From Spirochaetia bacterium (GTDB lineage Bacteria; Spirochaetota; Spirochaetia; CADAEX01), in assembly GCA_017649605.1 (NCBI GenBank), contig JAGCGL010000018.1:1-64000 (forward strand): a DNA stretch of 64,000 bases, given 5' to 3'. Below are positions 1 to 8,285 of this stretch, piece by piece. The position numbers and the translations under genes are program-made. Under the pieces are notes generated by a model. It saw nothing but the letters and a program-made list of their open reading frames with translations. It made no database searches and was not told the DNA's origin. Each line of letters starts with the position of its first letter. The first letter of the stretch is position 1.

Positions 1-62
1 GTAATTGATATAAAACCTCAAAAAGAGTAAAATTACCCGCAGAAATTATTGGAGGTAATAGA

Positions 63-2075
63 ATGTCACTCGCACTTATTGCCGTGCTTGCAGCTGCATT
101 TGGCCTTTGCGTAGCATTGATGCTTGCAAAGTGGATCGGATCTTGTGATGCCGGCACAGACAGAATGAAAGAGATCTCTGGATTCATCAGAGAAGGAGCT
201 TTCGCTTTCCTTAAGAGAGAATATAAATCAATGGCTATCGTTATTGTAATTCTCTTTGTTGTAATTGGAATTGCACTTGACTTTACTACAGCTGTTCTGT
301 ACCTTTTCGGTGCCCTGCTTTCAGTTCTTGCCGGATTCTTCGGTATGAACGTTGCTACAAAGGGTAACGTACGGACTGCAGCAGCAGCTAAGGATTCCGG
401 AATGAACAAGGCCCTCAAGGTCGCATTCAGATCCGGTGCAGTTATGGGTCTTTGTGTTTCCGGCCTGGGACTTCTGGGTGTCGGAATTGTAGTTACCTGC
501 CTTGACCTGGCAACTGTAACACAGTGCATCACAGGTTTTGGTTTCGGAGCATCTTCCATGGCTCTCTTCGGCCGTGTAGGTGGCGGTATCTATACAAAGG
601 CAGCAGACGTTGGAGCTGACCTGGTAGGTAAGGTAGAGGCCGGAATCCCTGAGGACGACCCACGTAACCCAGCAGTTATCGCAGATAACGTAGGTGACAA
701 CGTAGGTGACGTTGCAGGTATGGGTTCAGACCTGTTTGAGTCCTATGTTGGATCTATCATCTCTGCTATCACACTGGCAGCAGTTGCAGCAGCTCATAAC
801 CCATTCGGTTTCTCCAAGGAGACTGCAGCAATGTTCCCACTTCTTATCTCAGCTATCGGTATTATAGCTTCTGTAGCTGGAATCATGGGTGTGAAGGGCA
901 AAGAGGGACAGAACCCTGCTTCAGCTCTCAACATGGGAACATATATCAGCGGTATCGTAGTTATCATCGCTTCCATCATCCTGTCCAAGACAATGCTTGG
1001 AACATTCAACTACGCATGGTCAATCATCGCAGGTCTTGTTGTAGGTATCGCAATCGGAAAGGTTACCGAGATCTACACATCTGCAGATTACAAATATGTT
1101 AAGAAAATCGGCGAGCAGTCACAGACTGGTGCTGCAACAACCATTATCTCCGGTCTCGGAGTTGGTATGATGTCCACACTGTGGCCTATCATCTTCGTAT
1201 GTATCGGCGTATTCGTAGCATATAAGTTTGGAGATATGTATGGTATTGCACTCTCTGCAGTAGGTATGCTCTCCACAACAGGTATGACAGTTGCAGTTGA
1301 CGCTTACGGTCCTGTTTCTGACAACGCAGGTGGAATCGCCGAGATGTCCGAGCTTCCTGATGGAGTTAGAAAGATCACCGATACCCTGGACTCTGTAGGT
1401 AACACCACAGCAGCTATCGGAAAAGGCTTTGCTATCGGTTCCGCAGCTCTTACAGCACTGGCTCTCTTCGTAGCTTATGCTTCTGTTGCTAAACTTAAGG
1501 CTATCGACCTTCTTAACCCAATTGTAGTAGTAGGTCTTTTCATCGGATCTATGCTGCCGTTCCTCTTCTCTGCTATGACAATGAACTCTGTAGGAAAGGC
1601 TGCCAACCAGATGATCGAGGAAGTACGGCGCCAGTTCCGCGAGGATAAGGGAATCATGGCTGGAACATCCAAGCCAGACTACAAGCGCTGTGTATCTATC
1701 TCCACCGGAGCTGCTCTTAAAGAGATGATCATGCCTGGTGTTATGGCAATCGTTGCTCCTATCGCAGTAGGAATCATACTTGGACCAGCTGCCCTGGGCG
1801 GAATGCTGGCAGGTGCTCTTGCCGCAGGTGTTCTCCTTGCTATCATGATGGCTAACGCAGGTGGAGCATGGGACAATGCCAAGAAGTATATCGAAGGCGG
1901 CGCATTCGGCGGAAAGGGTTCTGACACCCACAAGGCTGCAGTTGTCGGCGATACAGTTGGTGACCCGTTCAAGGATACATCCGGACCTTCCATCAACATC
2001 CTTATCAAGCTGATGACAATCATCGCAGTAGTATTTGCTCCGCTGTTTGTCTCTATCGGCGGTCTTCTGAAATAA
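63..2075 (+). CDS. hppA: Membrane-bound ion-pumping pyrophosphatase
   Basis: Polytopic inner-membrane enzyme that couples pyrophosphate hydrolysis to Na+ and/or H+ export. The protein has 670 residues, a usual bacterial length, and many hydrophobic segments. The substrate-site motif DVGADLVGKVE lies near residue 182, followed by DDPRNPAVIADNVGDNVGDV and GMGSDLFESYVGS. The segment GNTTAAIGKG near residue 446 has Ala where K+-independent enzymes carry Lys, so a K+-stimulated type is expected. Na+ or H+ specificity cannot be settled by eye. A GGAGG Shine-Dalgarno precedes the ATG, and a strong hairpin terminator follows. It appears to be a single-gene unit. It would recycle PPi from the biosynthetic enzymes encoded nearby. 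Family assignment is very secure. Confidence 0.97.
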   Translation: MSLALIAVLAAAFGLCVALMLAKWIGSCDAGTDRMKEISGFIREGAFAFLKREYKSMAIVIVILFVVIGIALDFTTAVLYLFGALLSVLAGFFGMNVATKGNVRTAAAAKDSGMNKALKVAFRSGAVMGLCVSGLGLLGVGIVVTCLDLATVTQCITGFGFGASSMALFGRVGGGIYTKAADVGADLVGKVEAGIPEDDPRNPAVIADNVGDNVGDVAGMGSDLFESYVGSIISAITLAAVAAAHNPFGFSKETAAMFPLLISAIGIIASVAGIMGVKGKEGQNPASALNMGTYISGIVVIIASIILSKTMLGTFNYAWSIIAGLVVGIAIGKVTEIYTSADYKYVKKIGEQSQTGAATTIISGLGVGMMSTLWPIIFVCIGVFVAYKFGDMYGIALSAVGMLSTTGMTVAVDAYGPVSDNAGGIAEMSELPDGVRKITDTLDSVGNTTAAIGKGFAIGSAALTALALFVAYASVAKLKAIDLLNPIVVVGLFIGSMLPFLFSAMTMNSVGKAANQMIEEVRRQFREDKGIMAGTSKPDYKRCVSISTGAALKEMIMPGVMAIVAPIAVGIILGPAALGGMLAGALAAGVLLAIMMANAGGAWDNAKKYIEGGAFGGKGSDTHKAAVVGDTVGDPFKDTSGPSINILIKLMTIIAVVFAPLFVSIGGLLK

Positions 2076-2098
2076 GCTGCAAGCTGGAGAAAATATAA

Positions 2099-2125
2099 AG
2101 GCGTCCTGAAAAGGACGCCTTTTTT
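2099..2125 (+). terminator. Rho-independent terminator of hppA (probably bidirectional)
   Basis: Perfect 8-bp stem AGGCGTCC/GGACGCCT with loop TGAAAA, followed by five T. The opposite strand also runs into a T-rich stretch, so it may also end the convergent gene at 2143. Confidence 0.9.
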
Positions 2126-2142
2126 ATGCTTGATTTATGGGT

Positions 2143-2724
2143 CTACAGCAGCACGAACACCAGGCCTGTCACCAGCGGGATAAGCAGGTTGTCGTAGTCT
2201 TTTACTGGGAAGAGCTCTGTAAGGGTGGCGGCCAAGGCTACCGCAAAGGCTTTGGAAGCGGAACAGCCGGAGGTGCAGAGCGCAAGCACAAACACAGTGG
2301 AAAGGCAGGCTGCTGAGCCGGCCCAAGTCTTGCCTGTGCCTGGAATCTTGGTCTTTCCTATGCTTTTTCCTACCAGACATGCTGCTGTGTCGCCGAAGGC
2401 CAGGGCATAGATTGCCACTGCTGCGGCCGGCATAGGGTAGAGGGCCAGGGCACCCATGGCTCCCAGGGCCAGTGTGACCGGCGCTTTGGCAAAATGGTCC
2501 ACATCACGGGTCCTGAACGCCTTCTCCTTGATATCGGAGAGGACTGGCACATAATGGTCGGCCAGCCGCTGGTATTCGGACCAGGAGTATACGATTATGC
2601 CGCAGAAAAGGAGCAGATAGGCCAGTGCATAGCTGTATCCTGCGATAAATGGGACAAATACTATAAGTGAATGTATTATCTTTCTGCATGCTTCCTGCTG
2701 CATGACAGTAATTACTCTCTGCAT
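2143..2724 (-). CDS. Dolichol kinase / phosphatidate cytidylyltransferase-like membrane protein
   Basis: Small polytopic membrane protein of 193 residues resembling the SEC59/DGK1/VTE5 group of CTP-dependent lipid kinases. Visible family traits are RKIIHSL near residue 14, a SEYQR stretch after the second membrane segment, and FGDTAACLVGKSIGKTKIPG in the middle, a nucleotide-binding signature of this group. It probably phosphorylates a polyprenol or other lipid alcohol. The exact substrate is unknown. The ATG at 2724 has little Shine-Dalgarno before it; the Met at residue 8 is an alternative start. It converges on hppA and is not in an operon. Confidence 0.72.
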   Translation of the reverse strand: MQRVITVMQQEACRKIIHSLIVFVPFIAGYSYALAYLLLFCGIIVYSWSEYQRLADHYVPVLSDIKEKAFRTRDVDHFAKAPVTLALGAMGALALYPMPAAAVAIYALAFGDTAACLVGKSIGKTKIPGTGKTWAGSAACLSTVFVLALCTSGCSASKAFAVALAATLTELFPVKDYDNLLIPLVTGLVFVLL

Positions 2725-2777
2725 ACCTATTTAATCGGCAGTTTCTTAAAATAGTTAAATTAATAAATAAATATCAA

Positions 2778-2806
2778 TTGTGTTTTTACCTATGTTATTA
2801 TAAAAT
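2778..2806 (+). promoter_or_regulatory. Sigma70-type promoter of the PRTase-ECF operon
   Basis: TTGTGT (2778-2783), 17-bp spacer, TAAAAT (2801-2806), about 18 nt before the ATG at 2824. The leader is too short for a riboswitch. Confidence 0.55.
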
Positions 2807-2823
2807 TCATATAGGAGGGGGTT

Positions 2824-3378
2824 ATGGGCAAGTATTATGAGATGAACATCGTAGGCTGCATCCGCAGGCTTCCCATCGTAAGAATCGAAGACAATCTGGA
2901 TATCGCAAGCTTTGTCCTCTTAGGAGATGCCGAGCTGGTTGTAAAGGCTGCTCAGGTGCTGGACGGCAGGCTGCCGGAGGCCGATTACCTTATCACTGCC
3001 GAGGCGAAGGGTATTCCGCTGGTTCAGGAGCTGGCCCGTCTCCGTGGCATGAAACGCTATTTTGTTGCGCGTAAAAGTGTAAAGCCATATATGACAGACC
3101 CCTTTGTCACCGAGGTCTATTCCATCACCACCAAGAAAAAGCAGATTCTCTGTCTGGACAGGGAGGAGAGCGACCTGATCAAGGGCAAGAAGATCCTTAT
3201 CGTGGATGATGTTATAAGCACAGGCGAATCGCTCAAGGCCATGGAGACCCTGGTGGAGAAGGCCGGAGGCAATATTGTGGGCAAGGCCTGCATTCTGGCC
3301 GAGGGTGATGCAAAGAACCGCAAGGATATCATATATCTCGAAGAACTTCCCGTATTCCCAGTTACAGCAGACAGATAG
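2824..3378 (+). CDS. Phosphoribosyltransferase, adenine/xanthine PRTase-like
   Basis: Type I PRTase of 184 residues. It should transfer a base onto PRPP to make a nucleoside 5'-monophosphate. The PRPP loop is clear: ILIVDDVISTGES at residues 124-136 (two Asp followed by TG). The N-terminal part, with DNLDIASFVLLGDAEL and a flexible-hood-like ARKSVKPYM segment, is like the Apt/Xpt group, but the base-recognition residues do not match a named enzyme by eye. A strong Shine-Dalgarno (AGGAGGGG) precedes the ATG. It is first in an operon with a complete ECF transporter and a creatininase-family hydrolase, so its base is probably what the transporter imports, or a product of it. Fold certain, substrate unknown. 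Confidence 0.85.
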   Translation: MGKYYEMNIVGCIRRLPIVRIEDNLDIASFVLLGDAELVVKAAQVLDGRLPEADYLITAEAKGIPLVQELARLRGMKRYFVARKSVKPYMTDPFVTEVYSITTKKKQILCLDREESDLIKGKKILIVDDVISTGESLKAMETLVEKAGGNIVGKACILAEGDAKNRKDIIYLEELPVFPVTADR

Positions 3379-3386
3379 GTATAAAG

Positions 3387-5051
3387 ATGGACTTCAGGGT
3401 AGAGGGCATAAGTTATAAGTACAGCAAGGAGGGGCGGACTGTCCTTGACAATGTGAGCTTCTCCATAGAGCAGGGAAAAGTCACTGCCATAGTAGGTCCA
3501 AGCGGATGTGGAAAGAGCACACTGCTTGAGATTTTAAGCGGGGTTATCCCCACCCTTATAAGCAACGGGGAGCTCTCCGGCACATTCCAGAAGCCGGAAG
3601 ATAGCCTTATCAGCGTAGTAAGCCAGACTCCGGAGAACCAGCTTTTCGGCTACGGAGTTGAGGATGCCATAGCGTTCGGCCTTGAGAATATGGGCATTCC
3701 ACAGGCCGAGATCGCCCAGAGAATGGACTATGTGCTTGACCTCTTAAGCCTCCAGTACCTGCGGGCAAGGAGCGTCGCAAACCTTTCGGGAGGGCAGCGG
3801 CAGGCAGTGTGCATAGCATCGGTTCTGGCAATGCAACCCGACATCCTTATCATGGACGAGCCTGTAAGCTCCCTGGACCCCAATGGCAAGAGCCTTGTCC
3901 AGATGGTGCTCAAGCAGATAAGTCTGGATGGAAATACTGTAATACTTGTGGACAACAACCTGGTATGGTCTGCCGGCATAGTTGACCACATCATAGGAAT
4001 GCTTGACGGCAAGGTGGTGTTCGACGGCAGCAAGGAGGAGTTCTTCCAAGATTTCGAGCTCCAGCACCGGCTGGGTGTCATCATCCCTCAGGAGGTGGAG
4101 CTTTACCGAGGGCTTCTTCCATATTTCCCGGACCTCAAGATGTTCTATAACGTGGAGGATGGCCTCAACCAGCTTGCCATGATGGTGAATACAAAGCTCT
4201 TTTCCAAGGGCAATACACCGGCAGAGGAGACAGCTGAGAGCATAATATCGGTCCATAACCTTGAGAAGGTGTTCGGCAACAACTTCCACGCCCTTATGGA
4301 TGTGAATGCCAATATCCCGGAGGGGAAGATCACCGCAATTCTGGGGCAGAACGGAAGCGGCAAGACCACATTTGTAAAACATCTTAACGGCCTTTATAAG
4401 CCTACAACCGGGGATGTGCGCTACCGTGGAGAATCACTCCTGAATAAATCGGTAGCCCAGATCTCGCGTAACATAATACTGGTGTTCCAGCACCCTGAGC
4501 ACATGCTCTTCGAGGAGACAGTGGAGGCTGAGCTTACCTTCTGCGCCAGAATGCAGAACATACCTTTCGACAAAGAGAAGATAACAGAGGTCCTGACCAA
4601 GTACAACCTGCTGGAAGATAGAGAGAGATTCCCGCTCAACCTCTCTATGGGTAAGAAGCATATTCTTACTATTCTCTCTGTCCTTTTCTCCAGCGCAGAT
4701 GTGATTATACTGGATGAGCCCACCCTGGGTATGGACAGCTCCCTTATGGATGAGCTGGAGATTCTTATAAAGCGGCTTAAGGAAGAGGGGAAGACAGTAA
4801 TCATTATAAGCCACGAGATTCCTATGGTGTTCCGCGCTGTGGATGATGCCATAATCCTGAACAACGGAAAGAAGATATTCCAGGGAACAAAAGAGGAGAT
4901 GGCACTCAGGGACGATATTTTCGACAAGATACATATTGCCATGCCGCCTGTGGTGGTTATGTCCAAGGCTCTGGGCTTTGATAAGATCTGCTACAATGTG
5001 GATGAGTTTGTGGAAGAGGCCAAGGCTTTGAGAAGCAAGGAGGCTGAGTGA
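3387..5051 (+). CDS. ECF transporter ATPase, fused EcfA-EcfA' (two ABC domains)
   Basis: Cytoplasmic energy module of an energy-coupling-factor importer, with two ATP-binding cassettes in one 554-residue chain. Domain 1: Walker [10 protein letters not shown] at 37-45, signature LSGGQ near 133, Walker B LIMDEP near 155, but VDNN near 188 where the switch histidine is expected. Domain 2: Walker A GQNGSGKTT near 319, degenerate signature LSMGK near 419, Walker B IILDEP, and an intact switch histidine near 476. The two changes fall in the same composite ATP site, leaving one canonical and one degenerate site. It lies 8 nt after the PRTase and overlaps the T-component gene. Confidence 0.93.
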   Translation: MDFRVEGISYKYSKEGRTVLDNVSFSIEQGKVTAIVGPSGCGKSTLLEILSGVIPTLISNGELSGTFQKPEDSLISVVSQTPENQLFGYGVEDAIAFGLENMGIPQAEIAQRMDYVLDLLSLQYLRARSVANLSGGQRQAVCIASVLAMQPDILIMDEPVSSLDPNGKSLVQMVLKQISLDGNTVILVDNNLVWSAGIVDHIIGMLDGKVVFDGSKEEFFQDFELQHRLGVIIPQEVELYRGLLPYFPDLKMFYNVEDGLNQLAMMVNTKLFSKGNTPAEETAESIISVHNLEKVFGNNFHALMDVNANIPEGKITAILGQNGSGKTTFVKHLNGLYKPTTGDVRYRGESLLNKSVAQISRNIILVFQHPEHMLFEETVEAELTFCARMQNIPFDKEKITEVLTKYNLLEDRERFPLNLSMGKKHILTILSVLFSSADVIILDEPTLGMDSSLMDELEILIKRLKEEGKTVIIISHEIPMVFRAVDDAIILNNGKKIFQGTKEEMALRDDIFDKIHIAMPPVVVMSKALGFDKICYNVDEFVEEAKALRSKEAE

Positions 5052-5872
5052 TGGATTACTTAAAGTACGTCGACTCCAACTCCTTCCTCCATAAGCTTGA
5101 CCCGAGGACCAAGTTTGCATTCTTTGTGGTGATGGCTGTCCTTACCAGTGTGATAAAGTCATTTGTGGCGCTGGCATTCCTCCTTGTCTTCTTCATGATT
5201 ATCTGGAAGAGCTGCCATATCGGGGAGCATATCCTTATCCTCCTCTCGAAACTCAAGATATTGCTTCTCTTCATCTTCCTGCTGTGGCTGTGCCTGGGGC
5301 TGTTCCAGGAGCCGAAGGTGGAGGGTGGCCCTATATTCTTCCATACTACATTCAGCTGGGTGGGGCAGCAGCATGTATTCTGCTTCGACTGGTACGACTT
5401 CTACAAGGGTGCTGTCTATTCCCTGCGTATTTTCCTTATGATCTCTTCTTTCTATACAGTGCTTCTGACTACCAACTTCAGCGAGATGATACTGGGACTC
5501 CGCAAGTGGCATATCCCGTATTCTGTGGCATTTGCTATAGGCCTTATTTTCCAGATTATTCCTATCACAATCAAGGAGTTGCAGGCTATAATGGATGCCC
5601 AGAGCTCCCGGGGCCTCGAGATAGACAAGTGCAACTGGGTCACCAAGGTGAAGAACTATGTCACATTCTCGTTCCCGCTGCTGTTCAGGGTAATAAGCAA
5701 GGGACAGTCGATATCGCTGGCCATGCACTACTACAAGCTGGATTTCTCGGTCAAGCGGACTGCTTACAAAGCTATAAAGGCAAGCAGGCTTGATGTTTAT
5801 TTTATTGCTGCAAATGTTGTGGCAATCGCTATAACTATAGTGCTCAGAATCATGTACTACATACAGGTCTGA
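5051..5872 (+). CDS. ECF transporter transmembrane T component (EcfT)
   Basis: Integral membrane scaffold of 273 residues that links the ATPases to the substrate-binding S component. Several hydrophobic helices fill the N-terminal two thirds. AQSSRGLE near residue 183 matches the conserved Ala-Arg-Gly coupling motif that contacts the ATPase. I place the start at ATG 5051, inside the ATPase stop (one-base overlap) and 7 nt after AAGGAGG; a GTG at 5048 is only 4 nt from that site. Tight coupling to the genes on both sides supports one transport complex. Confidence 0.92.
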   Translation: MDYLKYVDSNSFLHKLDPRTKFAFFVVMAVLTSVIKSFVALAFLLVFFMIIWKSCHIGEHILILLSKLKILLLFIFLLWLCLGLFQEPKVEGGPIFFHTTFSWVGQQHVFCFDWYDFYKGAVYSLRIFLMISSFYTVLLTTNFSEMILGLRKWHIPYSVAFAIGLIFQIIPITIKELQAIMDAQSSRGLEIDKCNWVTKVKNYVTFSFPLLFRVISKGQSISLAMHYYKLDFSVKRTAYKAIKASRLDVYFIAANVVAIAITIVLRIMYYIQV

Positions 5873-5887
5873 GCAGAAGGAGGTTTT

Positions 5888-6667
5888 ATGATCAAACGAT
5901 GGGAAGAGCTTACCAGGGATGAAATAGGGGCCCTGGATAAGGATAAGAGCATAGTGGCTCTGCCGCTTTCTGCAACCGAGCAGCATGGTGCGCACCTTCC
6001 GGTGGGAACCGATGCTATCATCCTCTCCACATTGATCGACAAGATTATAGAAGGGGAGAAGTTCGAGAAGGGAAACCTTATCTTTGCCCCTCAGTTTCTT
6101 ATAGGAAAGAGCAACGAGCACATGTGTTTCCCCGGTACTCTCACATTCAAGGCAAAGACCTATTACTCAATGATTTATGATATTGCAGGTGCAATAGCGC
6201 ATCACGGCTTCAAGAAGCTGGTGCTCTTCAACAGCCACGGCGGAAACACAGATATGGCAAACCTTATAAGCAGGGATCTGCGCATAGATTTCGGTCTGCA
6301 GGTCTTTGTGTTCGACTGGTGGTTCACCGACTTCTGGGCCGACGGCCTCAAGGGGCTTAAGGAGTCCGGCATGTATGGTGTCTTCCATGCCTGCGAGCTA
6401 GAGACCAGCCTTATGCTGGCAGCCCGGCCCGACCTGGTCTATATGGACAAGGCTGTGGACGAGGATCCTGCCGACTGCTTCAAGGGGGACAAGTATGTGA
6501 CAGTCTTCGGACCGGTAAATGCGGGCTGGAAGACCAACGATGTGACAAAGAGCGGAGTTATAGGAGCTCCAACATTTGCCACAGCAGAAAAGGGGAAAAA
6601 GCTTTTTGATTACGCGTGCAAGAAGCTTATTAATATATTCAGCGAAATTGCAGATATAAATTATTGA
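5888..6667 (+). CDS. Creatininase-family amidohydrolase
   Basis: Metal-dependent hydrolase of 259 residues from the creatininase/MftE/FAPy-deformylase family. Metal ligands are visible: E31 and H33 in TEQHGAHLPVGTD, H36, D42, NSHGGN near 115-120, and HACELETS near 167-174. Known members open cyclic or formamido amides, for example creatinine or formamidopyrimidine nucleotides. The substrate here cannot be read from sequence. It sits between the T and S components of an ECF transporter with an upstream PRTase, so it probably acts on the imported compound, perhaps a damaged or modified purine. A good Shine-Dalgarno (GAAGGAGG) precedes the ATG. Confidence 0.88.
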   Translation: MIKRWEELTRDEIGALDKDKSIVALPLSATEQHGAHLPVGTDAIILSTLIDKIIEGEKFEKGNLIFAPQFLIGKSNEHMCFPGTLTFKAKTYYSMIYDIAGAIAHHGFKKLVLFNSHGGNTDMANLISRDLRIDFGLQVFVFDWWFTDFWADGLKGLKESGMYGVFHACELETSLMLAARPDLVYMDKAVDEDPADCFKGDKYVTVFGPVNAGWKTNDVTKSGVIGAPTFATAEKGKKLFDYACKKLINIFSEIADINY

Positions 6668-6680
6668 TCAGGAGGGAAAC

Positions 6681-7250
6681 ATGGCTAAAAAATTCTCGTT
6701 CGTCAATATCATCTTCTTCGTAGTATTTGGTGTATTGACTGGAGTTCTCTGGGCATACCTGTGCCCAATTCCACTTATTCCTGGAGCAGTTCACTTCAGG
6801 ACATTCGCTTTCATCATTCCGGTTATCGGCTATCTCTTTGGACCGGTATCAGGTTTCTTCGCAGGTTATATCGGAACCATCGTATGGGCTCTGCTGTCTG
6901 GAAACTTCATCCCGCTGCATTCACCGATTGCAGATGGTATCACAGTAGGTCTCTCTGCATTCTTCCCTGCATACTTCCATCTTAAGAATGGAAAGATCGA
7001 CCTGGTAGAACTTATCGATGCAAATAAGAGCGCATTTATCTGGAAGAGCCTCTTCCTCAGCGTACTCTTCGGTATCCTCATGATCCTCTCCACCAGCGCA
7101 TCTCTGGCATACTTTGCAGGCCTTGAATATACATGGTGTGTAATGTGGATCGGAATCGCAGATGTAGTTCCTATCGCTCTTACTCCATTTGTTGTCCTTC
7201 TCCTTGCAAAACGGATGAAGAACATCAGAAACATCATTCCATACGTTTAA
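6681..7250 (+). CDS. ECF transporter substrate-binding S component
   Basis: Six-helix membrane protein of 189 residues. Size and pattern fit an ECF S component: an N-terminal helix with small residues, then FLFGPVSGF-like and ADGITVGLSAFFPAYF segments. It determines what the transporter in this operon imports. I cannot place it in a named vitamin family (BioY, RibU, ThiT and similar). It is the last gene of the operon, 13 nt after the hydrolase, with AGGAGG before the ATG and a terminator after it. The dedicated ATPase, T component, PRTase and hydrolase suggest a base-like substrate. Confidence 0.8.
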   Translation: MAKKFSFVNIIFFVVFGVLTGVLWAYLCPIPLIPGAVHFRTFAFIIPVIGYLFGPVSGFFAGYIGTIVWALLSGNFIPLHSPIADGITVGLSAFFPAYFHLKNGKIDLVELIDANKSAFIWKSLFLSVLFGILMILSTSASLAYFAGLEYTWCVMWIGIADVVPIALTPFVVLLLAKRMKNIRNIIPYV

Positions 7251-7280
7251 TGAAAAATATATAGTCACGCGTAAACAAAG

Positions 7281-7306
7281 CCGGGGCACCCACCCCGGTT
7301 TTTTTT
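7281..7306 (+). terminator. Rho-independent terminator of the ECF operon
   Basis: Stem CCGGGG/CCCCGG with loop CACCCA, followed by eight T. It also forms the outer left edge of the long palindrome at 7284-7547. Confidence 0.9.
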
Positions 7307-7547
7307 ATTATAACGGCACAGCCAGCTGGCCATTTGCAGTACCCACCTTCACCAGGCGTGCTCCTGTACACAGGCAAAAGGTATCTCGGCCAGTCAGCGA
7401 CATTTTTACAAAATGTCATTCTGAACCCTGTTCAGAAAGCTGTCCGATATACCTATGCCTGTAGGTACAGTCCACAATGGTTCAGGCGGGCACTGCCATG
7501 GACAGCCTGCTGTGCCTTGTAATTACTGAACATCAGGGGTGGGTGCT
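7284..7547. repeat. About 260-bp imperfect inverted repeat between convergent genes
   Basis: The left arm (from about 7284) and the reverse complement of the right arm (ending about 7547) align along most of their length. Shared blocks in order are GCACCCACCCC, an AT-rich stretch, GGCACAGC, a GCAGT.CCC.CCT block, and a GG(T/C)A.AGGTAT.TCGG block. The centre is an 8-bp stem GACATTTT/AAAATGTC around 7408. The right arm has an extra small hairpin (CTGAA...TTCAG, about 7421-7435). No coding capacity is seen. It may be a MITE-like non-autonomous element or a very large bidirectional hairpin. Confidence 0.7.
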
Positions 7548-8272
7548 CAGTGTTTTCCCTGTTCTACGTGTTTAATTTCATCTTTTGATGCGGTTTTAAG
7601 GGCATAAGTGTCAAAGGCGGGGTCGTTCGGCAGCTGGATCTCTATGCAGTTTTTTCTGGAGAGCCGGACATTTCCATGCGACATCTTAATCTCATACACA
7701 TGGCCACCCTTTGTCCGTTCATTGTTTATAAAATGAAGATGCCAGCCTGATGCATTGATTCCGTCCATGTAGTCCGGGTAATAGACTCCCACAAGAGTTC
7801 CTGTTATATTGCTGAACTCAAAGGATTTCTGTGTGGTATCAAGCATCTCTTTCAGTGTCACATGATGTGCTCTGTAAGGGGCCTCCGAACGGGCATAGAT
7901 CTTTTCAAATGTGCCATGTATCTGTATGACATGCATGCTGTTCAGGGCGAAATCTTCCTCTATGCGGTTGTTCAGCTCATTCTTAAGGCTTGTCATATCA
8001 TAATTGCCGGAAAGCTCAAATTCCCTGCAGTTGTCCATAAATGCTACGGAAGAGAAAGGAACGCCCCTGGTGCCGGATGATTCCTCAACTGTTCCGTCCT
8101 CCATAGCCCGGTAGCATTTTCCGTCAATGGCAATCATCTCTCCGTTCACATCCTCAAATGTTCCAAGGCCGGTCTCGCCATGTTTCATCAGTTCGCCGAC
8201 TGTTATGACTTTCCGCGAATATCCTAAAGCCAATGACTGCAATGTCGAAACCTGAAACATCTTTGAATTCAT
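7547..8272 (-). CDS. budA: Alpha-acetolactate decarboxylase
   Basis: Converts alpha-acetolactate to acetoin and CO2. The protein has 241 residues, the normal length. Diagnostic stretches are LGTFEDVNGEMIAIDGKCYR near the N-terminus and SGWHLHFINN with the following GGHVYE, which carry the zinc-binding histidines; VYYPDYMDGIN also matches the family. I prefer the ATG at 8272, because the GGAG at 8280-8283 is 7 nt before it and only 1 nt before the ATG at 8278. It lies directly downstream of the M15 peptidase gene and is probably co-transcribed. It would divert acetolactate into acetoin/butanediol fermentation or away from branched-chain amino acids. Confidence 0.93.
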   Translation of the reverse strand: MNSKMFQVSTLQSLALGYSRKVITVGELMKHGETGLGTFEDVNGEMIAIDGKCYRAMEDGTVEESSGTRGVPFSSVAFMDNCREFELSGNYDMTSLKNELNNRIEEDFALNSMHVIQIHGTFEKIYARSEAPYRAHHVTLKEMLDTTQKSFEFSNITGTLVGVYYPDYMDGINASGWHLHFINNERTKGGHVYEIKMSHGNVRLSRKNCIEIQLPNDPAFDTYALKTASKDEIKHVEQGKH

Positions 8273-8285
8273 TTCCATTCTCCGC

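Noticed and set aside
1119-1931. 270-residue open frame antisense to hppA
   Set aside because: It is a shadow of the hppA codon pattern: no ribosome site, Cys/His/Ser-rich nonsense composition, no domain.
2725-2823. Riboswitch (purine or other) before the ECF-PRTase operon
   Set aside because: The promoter leaves a leader of about ten bases, too short for any aptamer.
5159-6121. 320-residue open frame antisense to the EcfT and creatininase genes
   Set aside because: Lies across two well-supported genes on the other strand and has no recognisable motif or start signal.
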